Positions 12,789-25,438 are shown, numbered from the stretch's first letter. The stretch is 64,000 bases of DNA from Topomyia yanbarensis (GCF_030247195.1 NC_080671.1:85992370-86056369); one strand, 5' to 3'. Numbers and translations are program-made. Notes: a model not told the origin generated them from the sequence alone.

Positions 12789-12939
12789 CAAACTTTGATA
12801 GCAAAAACAAACCTGGATTTTCTCGATTGAGAGCTAACACCGTGAGTTCTAAATTTTTTAAATCTTCCAATTTTGTGAAAACTTCTACCTCTTCCTTATC
12901 GACAAGCTTCTCTAATTTTTTTAAAGCTCCATGAACTTT

Positions 12940-15757
12940 TCCAAGATGACCTCTAGGTCTTTAAAATACTCTGGATCTACTAAACTCTATGATTCTCCGA
13001 GGGCTTCAAAATCTGCTAATTTTTTTGAATCTTGCAGATCTTCCAAATATGCTATATCTACTAAATCTTCTAAATTTTCTAAATCTTCTAATTCTTCTAA
13101 ATCTTCTAAATTTTCTAAATTTTCTAAATCTTCTAGATCTTCTAACTCTTATAAATCTTCTAAATCTTCTGAATCTTCTTAATCTTCAAAATCTTCTAAG
13201 TCTTCTAACTCTTCTAAATCTTCTAAATCTGCTAAATCTTCAAAATCTTCTAACTCTTCTAAATATTCTAAATCTTCTAAATTTTCTTAATCTTCTAGAT
13301 CTTCTAAATCCTCTAAACTTTCTAAATCTTTCAAATCTTCCTAATCTTCTAAATATTCTAATCTTCTAAATCTTTCAAATCTTCTAAATCATCTAAATCT
13401 TCAAAATCCTCTAAATCTGCTGAATCTACTGCATATTTTGAATCTTCTAATCCTTCTACATCTTTTGAATATTCTTAGTTTTCTTAATCTTCTAAATCTT
13501 CTAAATCTTCTGAATCCTCTAAATCTTTCAAATCTTCTAAACCTACTAAATCTTCTAAAGATCTTCTATATCTTTCAAATTTTCTATATCTTCTAAATCT
13601 TCCAAATCTGCTACACCTTCGAAATCATCAACATTTTCTAAATCTTTCAAATCTAAATCTACTAATCTTCTAAATTTTCTAAATCTTCTAATTCTTCTAA
13701 ATCTTCTAAATTTTCTAAATTTTCTAAATCTTCTAGATCTTCTAACTCTTCTAAAGCTTCTGAATCTTCTTAATCTTCAAAATCTTCTAAGTCTTCTAAC
13801 TCTTCTAAATCTTCTAAATCTGCTAAATCTTCTAAATCTTCAAAATCTTCTAAATCTTCTAAATTTTCTTAATCTTCTAAATCTTCTAAATCCTCTAAAC
13901 TTTCTAAATCTTTCAAATCTTCTTAATCTTCTAAATATTCTAATCTTCTAAATCTTTCAAATCTTCTAAATCATCTAAATCTTCAAAATCCTCTAAATCT
14001 GCTGAATCTTCTGCATATTTTGAATCTTCTAATCCTTCTAAATCTTTTGAATATTCTTAGTTTTCTTAATCTTCTAAATCTTCTAAATCTTCTGAATCCT
14101 CTAAATCTTTCAAATCTTCTAAATCTACTAAATCTTCTAAAGATCTTCTATATCTTTCAAATTTTCTATATCCTCTAAATCTTCCAAATCTGCTACACCT
14201 TCGAAATCATCTACATTTTCTAAATCTTTCAAATCTAAATCTACTAAATCTTCTAAATTTTCTAAATCTTCTAATTCTTCTAAATCTTCTAAATTTTCTA
14301 AATTTTCTAAATCTTCTAGATCTTCTAACTCTTATAAATCTTCTAAATCTTCTGAATCTTCTTAATCTTCAAAATCTTCTAACTCTTCTAAATCTTCTAA
14401 ATCTTCTAAATCTTCAAAATCTTCAAAATCTTCTAACTCTTCTAAATCTTCTAAATTTTCTTAATCTTCTAGATCTTCTAAATCCTCTAAGCTTTCTAAA
14501 TCTTTCAAATCTTCTAAATATTCTAATCTTCTAAATCTTTCAAATCTTCTAAATCCTCTAAATCTGCTGAATCTTCTGCATATTTTGAATCTTCCAATCC
14601 TTCTAAATCTTTTGAACATTCTTAGTTTTCTTAATCTTCTAAATCATTAAAATCTTCTGAATCCTCTAAATCTTTCAAATCTTCTAAAGATCTTCTATAT
14701 CTTTCAAATTTTCTATATCTTCTAAATCTTCCAAATCTGCTACATCTTCGAAATCATCTACATTTTCTAAATCTTTCAAATCTAAATCTACTAAATCTTC
14801 TAAATATTTTAAATCTGCATCTTCTAGATTGCCTAAATCTTTTAAATCTTCTAAATCTGTTAAATCTTCTAAATTTTCTAAATATTCTAAATCTTCTAAA
14901 TTTTCTTTATCTTCTAAATCTTATAAATCTTTAAGATCTTCTGAATCCTCTAAACTTTCTAAATCTTCTAAATATTCTAATCTTCTAAATCTTCTAAATC
15001 ATCTAAATCTTCTAAATCTTCAAAATCCTCTAAATTTTCTAAATCTCCTGAATCTTTTGCATATTTTGAATCTTCTAATCCTTGTAAATCTTTTGAATAT
15101 TCTTAGTCTTCTTAATCTTCTAAATCTCTCTAAATTTTCTAAATCTTCCAAATCTGCTACACCTTCGAAATCTTCTACATTCTCTAAATCTTTCAAATCT
15201 TCTAAATTTTCTAAATCTATTAAATCTCCTAAATCTGTTAAATCTTCTAAATCTACTTAATTTTTAAAATCTTCTAAGTCTTCTAAATCTTCTAAATCTT
15301 CAAAATCATCTAAGTCTTCTAAATCTTCTAAATATTCTAAACCTTCTAATTATTCTAAATCTTCTAAATTTTCTTAATCTTCTAGATCTTCTAAGTTTTC
15401 TAAATCCTCTAAACTTTCTAAATCTTCTTAATCTTCTAAATATTCTAATCTTCTAAATCTTCTAAATCATCGAAATCTTCAAAATCCTATAAATCTTCTA
15501 AATCTGCTGAATCTTCTGCATATTTTGAATCTTCTAATCCTTCTAAATCTTTTGAATATTCTTAGTCTTCTTAATTTTCTAAATCTCTCTAAATCTTTAA
15601 AATCTTCTGAATCCTCTAAATCTTTCAAATCTTCTAAATCTACTAAATCTTCTAAAGATCTTCTATATCTTTCAAATTTTCTATATCTTCTAAATCTTCT
15701 AAATCTTCCAAATCTGCTACACCTTCGAAATCTTCTACATTCTCTAAATCTTTGTTT
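12940..15757 (+). repeat. TCTTCTAAA (9-bp) minisatellite with higher-order repeats
   Basis: About 2.8 kb is almost entirely TCTTCTAAA and close variants (TTTTCTAAA, TCTTCAAAA, TCCTCTAAA, TCTTTCAAA). A landmark block GCATATTTTGAATCTTC recurs at ~13431, ~14011, ~14579, ~15059 and ~15519, so units of about 460-580 bp were amplified as well. A 9-bp unit keeps frames open: one gives Ser-Ser-Lys, one Leu-Leu-Asn, and the third has TAA in each unit. This explains the apparent proteins at 12931-13182, 12989-13369, 14829-15260 and 15525-15779, which are not annotated as genes. Confidence 0.93.
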
Positions 15758-15759
15758 GT

Positions 15760-16380
15760 ATATTTTTCATTACCGATAGCGGCAGTAAAATTCCGATTTT
15801 CAAACATTGGCAAAATATCGAGATTGAAAATGCGATACTAGTCAAACGAGATTACATTTTTTTTCATTCCCGAGGTGTTTCATAATGCACGCTCGTGAAA
15901 ATAGCTGTAGTTTTATGTTACCATGATTCTATTTGATAAACAACTCCTTAACTTTTTGGTTTTAATTGTGAATAATATTTTGAATCCCTTTTCTACGTCT
16001 AGTAGAATTAGGCATCTTTGGATTTTTTATGGTTATTTATTTGGGTTTTAACCCGACCGGTCATTGACCATCGAAAATATTTTATTTTTAAATAAAATGG
16101 CGCATTTCTATGAAATTTAAGCTTTATCATGAGTTTTTTTTTAAAAGATATGAAATTTTTATAAACTTAATAGGAATTTTCCTTTTTTGGAACGTGAGCA
16201 GCAAACAAAAGTTAGGAGTCACACACATTCGAAAAGCATAAGAAATTTGGGTATTATGTTAGTTCTAAATGTTGCATGAACTAAACATTTTTGTGAAGTA
16301 TTGGTTAGATTTAGCTCAATAGTACGTTCACTGATAATATAAATTCGTAAATATAATGAAATGGATCATACAATACACAA
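15760..16380. other. Anonymous AT-rich DNA
   Basis: This lies between two tandem arrays. I see no gene, RNA gene or repeat boundary. Confidence 0.5.
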
Positions 16381-16449
16381 ACTCATTCGTCGTTTTCTGC
16401 AACGAAGTATTTTCGTGCATTCTAAATAGTGGGTTTCGTTCATTTCACG

Positions 16450-17460
16450 AACAAGAATGGCCGCTTGGTGAACGAAATCTTTCGTAAATTTTACACGTTT
16501 AATGTATACTGCACGAATGTTATCGTTGAAAACGACATTATTTTTCGTGAATGAAACGAAATGTTTTGTTTATTTTAATAAACGTGTGTGTATATTACGA
16601 ACGATTTCGTTGATCGCACGAATTCATTTCGTTTATCTTAGAAAAGTGTTCGTATTTATTATTCTCTTATTGTTTTCCGTCGATCTTTTGGGATCGATGT
16701 TTGACAACATAGATTTTTTTTTATTTAAAAAAATCGATGTGGCCAAATCGATTTTATTGTGGTACGAAGAAATGGCCGCTTGATGAACGAAAGTTTTCGT
16801 AAATTTTACATATTTATTGTACATTACATGAATGTTATTGTTGAAATCGGCATTATTTTTCGGGAATGAAACGAAATGTTTCGTTTATTTTAATAAACAG
16901 TTGTGTAAATTACAAACGATTTCGTTGGTCGCACGAATTCATTTTGTAGATCTTAGAAAAGTTTTCGTATTATTAGCCTCTTATTGTTTTCAGTCAATCA
17001 TTTCGGATCGATGTTTGACAATATGGATTTTTTTTATTTAAAAAAATCGAAGCGGCCAAATCGATTTTACTGTGGCTTGATGAACGAAAATTTTCGTGAA
17101 TTTTACTTATTTAGGTTACATTGCACGAATGTAATCGTTGATAACTACATTATTTTTCGTGAACGAAACGAAATTTTTCGTGTATTTTAATAAACGTTTA
17201 TGTATATTACAAACGATTTCGTATGTCGCATTCGATGTTTTAAGATCAATGTTGGACAGCACCGATTTTTTATTAATTAAAAAGATCGATCTGGCAAAAC
17301 CTGCTCATCATTATTGAGTACTAGAAAGATTTTGGTGTGAAGAAATGGACGTTTAATGAACAAAAGTTTTAGTCTATGTATATTACGAACAATCTCGTTG
17401 GTCGCACGAATTCATTTCGTTCATCTAAGAGAAGTTTTAGTATTTATTAGCATATTCTTA
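16450..17460 (+). repeat. ~300-bp tandem array rich in TTCGT/ACGAA
   Basis: Unit starts are ATGGCCGCTTGGTGAACGAA (16458), ATGGCCGCTTGATGAACGAA (16771), GTGGCTTGATGAACGAAAA (17072) and ATGGACGTTTAATGAACAAA (17345), so periods are ~313, ~301 and ~273. Each unit carries CACGAATGT.ATCGTTGA, TTATTTTTCG, TTTATTTTAATAAACG and ATCGATGTTTGACA. The open frames inside are chance products of the repeat. Confidence 0.85.
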
Positions 17461-17461
17461 T

Positions 17462-17640
17462 ACATTGCTCCGGCAGAGAAAAACTCAAAAATTTCCATGC
17501 AAAACCATCGAGCGATGGCTCAACTGAATCCGTACTGCTCCGGATTCTGGATCAACTAGAAGCGGAAGAGGTTTAGAAAATCTTCCTGAAACCGGCGGAC
17601 AAGGATACGGCTACTAAATAGCCAGATCGAGATCGTCGTG
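17462..17640 (+). other. Coding-like fragment of unknown origin
   Basis: This is a GC-richer patch right after the tandem array. One plus frame reads without stop over about 40 codons, including SSDGSTESVLLRILDQLEAE, then has TAG codons. It could be an exon relic or a retrocopy fragment. I do not recognise the protein. Confidence 0.25.
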
Positions 17641-18024
17641 AACATCAACAATTATCTGACGTATAGCAACAATGACTCCATATTCTACCTCTATTGAAGC
17701 TCTGTTGACGTTGATGGTTCGACGAATGGTGCTCGTAAATATTATAAAGATATTCGTATATAGCAGCGAACAATTCGTTTGTCGAACGAAGCTGTTTCGT
17801 AATAAGTCAACGAAAGTCGTTTCGTGGTTTTCACGAAAAACTCGTAATAAAAAATAAATGTGTTTCAATAGAACTACGAACGATTCATTATATGTACAAA
17901 AAATTCGCATATTTTATGAAAATTATCTGTACGAAACTAATGCATAGCGATTTACGAATATATTCTATCAGTGTTCATAAGAATTGTAGTACATAATACG
18001 ACTTATGTTATGGTAAAAAAAAAT

Positions 18025-18214
18025 TAGTTCCACCTGTAACCGCGTAGAGGGCGCCAACACTAATTTTTCATATAAGAGAGATAGAATATCAAGATGTTCG
18101 GAAGAATTATTGCAAAATGCCTGTTCTACAACTTTGTGGAAAACACCTAATCTCTATTTCTTTCCATTGAAAAGTCAATTTTGGCGCCCTCTATGCGGTA
18201 ACATATGGGACTAA
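18025..18214. mobile_element. 190-bp MITE with GTAACCGC-GTAGAGGGCGCC ends
   Basis: The left arm TTAGTTCCACCTGTAACCGC + GTAGAGGGCGCCAACA and the right arm, read inward, TTAGTCCCATATGTTACCGC + ATAGAGGGCGCCAAAA are imperfect inverted repeats of about 36 bp. The target duplication is not resolved because of flanking A runs. Confidence 0.7.
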
Positions 18215-19528
18215 AATGTTCTATCCAAAGCATGACTCACATTAATTACTATAACTCATCTGAACATATTATTGAGCTAAACCTAACGATTATTCCCCAA
18301 AAATGTTTAGTTTGTGAGAATCGAGTACTGATACACAACCATGCACTGCTAGGCCCCATGCAAAACTAACTCAGACATCACTCCGTTAAAAGTTTAATAA
18401 CTTCTTTTAACAAAGCCGGATTCACTCGCAGTGTTCGACAAAGTTGTAGACAATTAAAATATCTTTCTTATTTTCACTTACAGTGATAATACGATGCATA
18501 CAGTGCCACCTAGCGGCGAAAATGCGAGCTAGTGTGTTTTCTCCATGTAAATTGTCTAAAAATCCCATACAAACTTCAGGCAAGTTGGTCCGGTAGCTAG
18601 ACTTGTCCGATTTGCTTCAAATTGGAGCAAATACTCCTGGCGAGACTAGGAATCGACTCAGGTGTGGGCCGATATAGAGGTCATTTTTTTCCTGTCACTC
18701 TACTGACGACGTTGGGAAGTGTAGCCCAGGCAGAGTACTTCAGTGCAAAGAACAACATGTAACACTGAGTCGAATAGGACAACGTTAAAATACAGACCCT
18801 TGTTTACATCAATGACGCTGAAATCGAAGTACGTTCACACGACCTAGCACCGCGCACCAAATCAGACCACATTAAAAACTCGTGTCGTAATGTGGAGAAG
18901 TAGCACTCGAGCGATATTTTGAGAAACCTTTCCACAGGTGTTCACAACGGCGTTCGTTTGATTGGTATGTGGCTGGTCAAACCTGATTATCTTCCTGCTT
19001 TGTAGCTTTAATATTAACTATAAGCAAATAACGCTGGGCCCCCACTTTGGTCAGATTCCTAAGTGCCAGTTCGGTGACCAACTGCACATTACGAAAAGCC
19101 ATGCGCCGAGAAGCAAAATCAACCTACTACAATCAACACCAACGAACAGCCTTCGACATGCGCTGCTAAAACACAATTAAAAGGCCACCCGATTAATTTG
19201 TATCTCGAAACCTACTGCCAGTACCATACCATCTGAGTAGAAACAACGATTGCACCCAGAGCCTCCAAACCAACAACCAGCAACACCAATAAAAAGCAAG
19301 CGTCGATAACATAACGACAGATATACGATAGCGACTCGTAAGGACAAGAAACAAACTCGTTCCATCCATCTGAGAACTGCCGGTACGACTGTTGAAGCAT
19401 TAATTGCAGATAGGGATAGAAGTTCCCTTTCAATTCTAAAATGTTTCCTTTGATCCGGAAACTGCTACTATGCGGAAAGGGGGGCTACACTTCCATTAAA
19501 GCAGTTGCAGCCTATTTGTTTCACTTAG
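18215..19528. other. Anonymous DNA bounded in part by a 13-bp inverted repeat
   Basis: There is no supported gene. GGAAGTGTAGCCC (ending 18727) and GGGCTACACTTCC (19482-19494) are perfect inverted repeats 755 bp apart. The motif GTGCCACCTAGCGGCGAAAATG near 18505 looks like part of a dispersed repeat. Confidence 0.4.
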
Positions 19529-19695
19529 GCCCGATTTCTTCACCCTCGCTTAACGCTTAAGCCAGGTTTCGGTAAACCTGGTTTAAAAGATAAGCAAGGG
19601 TGAAGAAATCGGCCATTAGCTTAGCGCTTAAACCAGGTTTAAACATACTGGTGAACCTGGTTTAAAGGTTGAACGAGGGTGATGAAATCGGTCCT
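19529..19695. mobile_element. Two adjacent hairpin MITEs (CCGATTTCTTCACCCT family)
   Basis: Unit 1 (19529-19614) is a near-palindrome: GGCCCGATTTCTTCACCCTC pairs with AGGGTGAAGAAATCGGCC. Inside it AACCAGG-type and CCTGGTTTAA blocks also pair. Unit 2 (19615-19695) repeats the CGCTTAAACCAGGTTT / AACCTGGTTTAAA core. A fragment (AAGCAAGGGTGAAGAAATTG) lies at 40200-40222. Confidence 0.7.
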
Positions 19696-19699
19696 TAAC

Positions 19700-22600
19700 C
19701 AACTTAATAGTGCCCGTTTAAAGTTTGTCTGGGGTTTAAATGTAATATTTCGCTAATTTTAAAATTTCGCATCCCACTAAGTCGCTCAAAATGGTGCCTT
19801 TGGAAATCTCCGGGTTAAAGCCTCTTCAGAAGTGGTAACCCCCCGTCTGGGGTTCGCATCTCACTTTTTATGTGACGCACAACTATAGGTACACTAGCTC
19901 GAATATAGGTCCAAAGTCAAAATATCAATAGGGTAAACTTACACGATGTTCTGTAACCATCAATCCACCCTAATGTATAGTAGGACCTCGATGTTGATTA
20001 AGTTGAACTACGGTTGTAACGGTGTTGTCCAACTGCCGCCTGGTCAACACAACAACTACAAATATCCGTCTCGTATCTGTACCGTCTGTACCGCATCTAT
20101 GCTACATGGACAAAAAGCTGAAGCAAATTATACTCTTGTGGTTATGTTGGAAATATGCACGTTTCAATCATCATCATCATCATCACCGTCAGTAGAGCGT
20201 ACGTATGCACAGCATAAACATAAAGTTACTCGGCATCACAAACACTAATCAGCGCATAAGAATCTATACACAAACAATAATAATTTACCAAGGTACGTAT
20301 AGTGACATCGTACGGATATATGCGTGTTGGGTACCGTAAAGTGAGCTAGATTCGTAGTCTCCATCCAGTACAGCAGCAATACCAGTATGACACTACCTTG
20401 TCGATATTTTGACCTAATGCCACTCGATGGTCATACACCGCAATGCCACTATTGTGATTGGAATAGACACCTGTTCATTATTTTAAAAAAATCCCCATTG
20501 GTACTGTCAGAGTGATTTTTGCATTATTAATTAATAATAAATTAATTAATTAGGTCATTAAATGAATAAACTTCTGCTTTAAAATATTATATAAACCGTT
20601 AGACCTCAACCTTCAAAAATAGCAATATACGCATAATTCCTTCAAAACTTTGAAAAAGGGCTAATAAGATTTGTAAACAGACTTTTGTTTTGCTGCTTTC
20701 TCTCAGTTTACTATAATTGAATATAGAAAACCTTTGAAATTGATTCTACGAAGGTGTATCTTTAATAAAATTCAGCTCTGCAACGGAATAATAAGCGAAA
20801 CAAGTTTATTTCCAAAAATCTATTAAGCCCTTTTAAAGAATAATATTTATTTGATTTTCTAGGCAAATAAAACACGTCCTTGTTTGGCATTATCCGTCTT
20901 CCTTGACACTGAATTTAGCAACATGAGTGAACATTTTTGGTCAAGCTAGTTCAATGGAAGGTGTGGTCGTATTATTTCAATTTTATAAAAAAAATGTCAT
21001 TTGCATACAAAAAAGTGAATGGCAATGGAGCTGCCAAAATACAATTTTTTTTTTACCAAGAATCTTACATTTGCAAATTAAATTAAATCGCCAAAGGGTC
21101 AAAAAATGTGTTGTTGCAGGATTATCAATTTCGATTGAAACTCGATATATTAATTTACTGTATTTATATATTTAATTAATGTATGGGTTATTCCACGTCC
21201 GATTCACAGCAAAAAAATTTATTACTTGCAATGTTTAGCTAAAAATAATTGACACGTATTTTTTTGCTTGGCTGAATGATTTTTTTTTTTTTCAAGTTAT
21301 GAGTTTTTAAACTTTTTTACTCAATCACTGCTAATGGCATCCTGTTCAAGATTTTGATAAATAACAAAAACTCCATTCCAAAATTACGAACGAAATTTAA
21401 AAACAAATATTTGGTTTGCATCCTTTTTTACTACTCGAAAATCTGATCTGATTATGCCAAATGACCATTTTTCCAAATGAATATTATGTCAAATAGAGTG
21501 CAACCGAATTTAACACCTATTACAGGAGTGTAGTGTAATATCAAATACAAAAATGCAGTAAGTTTTAAATGAAATTAAAGAATTAGCTCGGCAATCGTAA
21601 TCGTAATTTATTTAGCGTGAACGATACCCTGATGGCTTTACCATTTGTCAGGTCAAGAAAACTACGATTATTAATATACACATCATTCAAAAACCAATGA
21701 TGACGAGTAATCAGTTCATTAACTTTAGTTTATTTTAACGCCTCCTACGGGCTGTTCTAAAAACGTCTTGAAATATTGGGCATATTTTATATAAAAATAC
21801 AATCAACTAATCTTTGTAGAATTAAAAATAATCCATCTAAGTTTGTTCGATTGTTCGTTCGTTTATACCTACCCTACCACAATAAACATCGGTCTTTTCT
21901 GTGTGTTTGTCTCACATGAACGGCTACTCATTCAGTAACAGAAAGTGCAATGCTTTCCACCACACCAACACATTTAATGTCTCCTCTTTAATGTGTACAA
22001 ACTAGGATCTGTACCATACAGGACAATGACAGCACTCATTTTTAGTTGTTAGTTATAAACAAGGACATTGTGTATACATATACGCCTGTAACCCATTGAA
22101 CAATAAACTTACCTATAAAATCGTACTCCTCAAAAGCGTTGCAGCTTGCTTACAGCAATTTTTTTACGATTTTTCTTGTACAATAAAATATTCCCTTTTC
22201 TTCGTTCTAACACCGACAACCAATCCACGTTTCAATAACCAATCATTTGATACTCTACGGTTCAAATACCAAATTAAACCGAAATAAAACCGTGCACCAC
22301 GATATGTAAACGATACATCTTCGGTGATTTCTGCAAACTCTCAAACAACGAACCTCATTATTTCTAGCGTACCTCCGATAAATGCACAAAACTCACACCT
22401 AGGAAGATCCTTTTCGCTAGCCCAGCTGCAGACTTCACGACTCTTCAAAGGCACAAAATTCGCAATTATTTAATTTCGTTCACACACTCAAGTACTTTTT
22501 TTCACCGCACTTCCGAGTAGATTACGTTCACTGTTCCGTGGTAAATTACTACCGAAAACTGGCTCTGTTCAGCGCGCATGCATTCAGTCAGTCCATTCGG

Positions 22601-23430
22601 CACGCAAATAAATTTCGTAGAAAGAACACTGAAATCATCAAACCGAATCAAGTTGGCCAAGACCTTCGTTCGTTCGTTCGCTAAAGTGCATTTTCATCTC
22701 GCTCGCTCCTACATCGGCCAGGAACGCGGGTCTGTTTGTTGTGCCTTCAGAGAGCAATGCTTGCACACAAAAGGCTCGTACCCTTTCTCTTTCCCTCTAC
22801 TACGATGGCAGACCGAACCGTATGGCAGCGAATTCAGTACACACGCGAGATTTAACATAATTTATGAATTTTTGGAAAGAATGTTAGATGTTAAAAATTA
22901 AATGACACTGGAATGTCGACTAATATGTAATATTATTAGTATACATTTTACCAGCCAATTTTTTGTGCCCGGCGATATCCGGTCTCTTACGGTTCATAAA
23001 CGTGCTTGCTGTTAAAACGGACGGAATAAAACCACCACAACCTTTTCTCTTCCTATACATTTCTTTTCGACAAAACTGTTTGCTAGTAAGTACAATAATC
23101 ATCATCATCATCGTCAGCGTTAGGAAATCAGCGAACCATGATGGGGAAATAATAAAAAAGCAACAATAACCCTCTGCTGTCGATGCCAACTAAAATTGGG
23201 TCATTTTATAGTTCTGGAAAGCTGCCAAATTGATTGTCTCCCATTTATCTAGCAATCTAGCCGATTTTATACAATGCATTTTCAAAATGGGTTTAATTAA
23301 ATGTTCAATTTAATGGATTTCCAATGCTCTAGTAATTTTGTCTGTCTTTGGATTATGCATTTCACGACCCTGAAAAATTCCTTCGTAAAGTTTTAGTCAA
23401 AAGTAGGTACCCGGATAGAATTCTACAATA
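19700..23430. other. Anonymous DNA, some GC-richer patches
   Basis: I support no gene. (TCA)n microsatellites lie at 20166-20186 and 23098-23112. The 21840-22900 part is somewhat GC-richer, with TCAGTCAGTCC near 22586 that resembles arthropod initiator sequence, and an open frame of 107 codons (22578-22901) without recognisable domains. Promoter DNA of a distant gene is possible but unsupported. Confidence 0.35.
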
Positions 23431-23436
23431 GCATTT

Positions 23437-24386
23437 CAAGAGTGCTGATTCAAATGGTCCTTAGTGACAAATGTAATCAAACTGAGTTATTTGCAGCGCA
23501 GCATGTGATTACAACATAGTTAACGAATACCGAAAACCAGGATTCATTATACCCAGTATTTATCAAAATAACAAGCATTATATAAAAAGTCGCAAAGTTT
23601 TCATGATCATATTTTGAAGTTTTGCACTTGAGACCTTTTAAATTGAAAGGGCCTATGCGTGAAACATTTCAAAACCTCTGCAACTGTTCATAGGCGCCAT
23701 GCAAAAACGACGCAAGATTCATTTCATTCTGTTTTCCAACTGCACATAGGTACCTAGTAAAAACGTCCAAAGCATCAAAATAAAAGAAATTATTTTCTTC
23801 TGTTCATGCGATTTATTTTCGAAGTTGAATTTAGAAAGTATAATAAATTAAATGATAATTGGAAAGCTTAGGTATTCTAAAGTAACATGCCATTCGTTGG
23901 TTTAACCACTTCCAGCCAATGGTTTATTAGAATAAACTAAAGTTTCCCGCAATTTTTTTCTTCAAGACTTCTGTTAAATCCAGTGCAACTATTTACCATA
24001 GTAATGAAGAACATTCGTATTCCGGTGCTCATTTTGTCGAAAACTTTGAAGAAATTCAATATTCGTCGTAAGAGCTTCCTTTGCTGAAAAAAGCCTTATG
24101 TGCAGCGTCGTATGATTCTTAGACCCGAAAAAAGACCTATGTGAACGGTCCTATAATTTTCAAAAGGACGCATCATTATAAAGCGCTTAAAAACTACGTT
24201 AGCACTAAAAATATCATGTTTTCAGTATTATTTACCTATAGAGCATAGTCCTTAGACTATATTGGCATAATTGTTTTATCAAAACACATATTTGTTCTCT
24301 AATAGGGATTTGTTTTAAGTCCATGAAACTCGTTTTTCTCAGTTCAAGCTCAATGTCACTTAGGACCTTTTGAATAAGTACTCTTG
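23437..24386 (-). mobile_element. Non-autonomous DNA transposon, 950 bp, 4-bp TSD (copy 2)
   Basis: This is an inverted relative of 9534-10403: matching blocks include CAGCGTCGTATGATTCTTAG, ATGCTATAGAGCATAGTCCTTAG-like sequence and CATATTTGTTCTC. The ends CAAGAGTGCTGATTCAAATG and AATAAGTACTCTTG pair. ATTT stands directly outside both ends (23433-23436 and 24387-24390), which in element orientation is AAAT as in copy 1. Confidence 0.82.
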
Positions 24387-24710
24387 ATTTACTCTACACA
24401 CAACCATAAAACAATGGATAGGGTAACCAACCTAGTTTGGACCCCTACATATTTTGGACCCTGTTAATGTATTTGCCTCCTACACTGCCAAGTTTCTCTG
24501 CATTTGTTTGGTTTGATGCAGTAATTACATTCCTTGGGTTGTCTATTAAGTTTCACTATCAATAGTTCATCTCTAATTGTTTAAAATTAAACAGAATCCA
24601 CAGTTTTCAAAAATATCAAAGAAAACGTTTCATGTTTCACCGATAGCCAAGAGGAACCGATTGAAATGATACATTTTTAAATTGAATTTAAATGTACAAT
24701 TATAATATTT

Positions 24711-25370
24711 CTAGAGAAAATTTTCAATAGGACGTAAGTAACATTGAGAGCTTCTCTTTGTTTATTTTCTCTTTCGTTTATTAAGACGTCATTACAACAC
24801 TTTCTACTAATTTTCCAGTACATATCGAAAGCCGATGGGTTTTACTAGAATATTATGCAAAGAGTAGAGTAGTAAATGTAGAAATGGCCGAGTAAAGGCT
24901 AGTTTACAGTTCGGAAAATGGGTCACGGGATTTCGCACGGGATTTGCGTCGGGATTTGATCAGGGGATTTCCGCCGAGATCTCTCCAAACTGTCAAACCA
25001 AAAACTCTGCTGCTTCTTAAAAATACAAACAGTATCAAACTTGCAGCGAATTGCAAACCTTATAAAAATACTATTTTCCCCGTCGGAAACAATTTGTGTT
25101 GAATTGTTCCCGGCCGGATTTCTGTGTGGAGAGTTTTAAAATCCCGTGATGTTTCCCGCGGGTGGGTTTACACTTCAGGAAAACTGTCATTTTTGTGTAG
25201 ACTCATTGCCCGTCACGGGATTTGAAATCCCGAGTTCCATTTAAAATACACAGGGACCCAAATCCCGTGACACGTTTTCCGAAATGTAAACTAGCCTTAA
25301 TGAACAGAAGAGAAAGACTCCAATGAGAATCTCTCATTGTTACTTACGCCCTATTCTAAATTGTCTCTAG
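24711..25370. mobile_element. MITE with CTAGAGAAA ends, copy 1 (interrupted)
   Basis: The ends CTAGAGAAAATTTTCAATAG + GACGTAAGTAACA and the inverted CTAGAGACAATTTAGAATAG match the uninterrupted copy at 33775-34017. ATTT precedes the left end and follows the right end in both copies, a possible 4-bp duplication. It is split by the 24896-25297 insertion. Confidence 0.8.
24896..25297. mobile_element. 402-bp PIF/Harbinger-like MITE with TAA duplication
   Basis: It starts AGGCTAGTTTACAGTTCGGA and ends in its inverted partner TCCGAAATGTAAACTAGCCT. TAA flanks both sides (24893-24895, 25298-25300). The related empty site at 33775-34017 reads GGCCGAGTAATGAACAG with a single TAA, proving the insertion. 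Internal CACGGGATTT blocks face AAATCCCGTG blocks. The 3-bp TAA target fits PIF/Harbinger elements (family knowledge). Confidence 0.82.
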
Positions 25371-25438
25371 ATTTTTTATCGATTTAATTAGTTTGTCTGA
25401 TTTGGTATTATGCATTTTACGTGTTTGAAAAGGTTTTT

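Noticed and set aside
12931..15779. Four plus-strand open frames of 83-143 codons, Ser/Lys or Leu/Asn rich
   Set aside because: They are products of the 9-bp minisatellite; two of three frames are open by construction.
20166..20186. CATCAT run that could code for poly-His
   Set aside because: Simple (TCA)n microsatellite inside a short frame without other support.
22578..22901. 107-codon plus frame in a GC-richer patch
   Set aside because: No recognisable protein; composition alone is not enough to call a gene.
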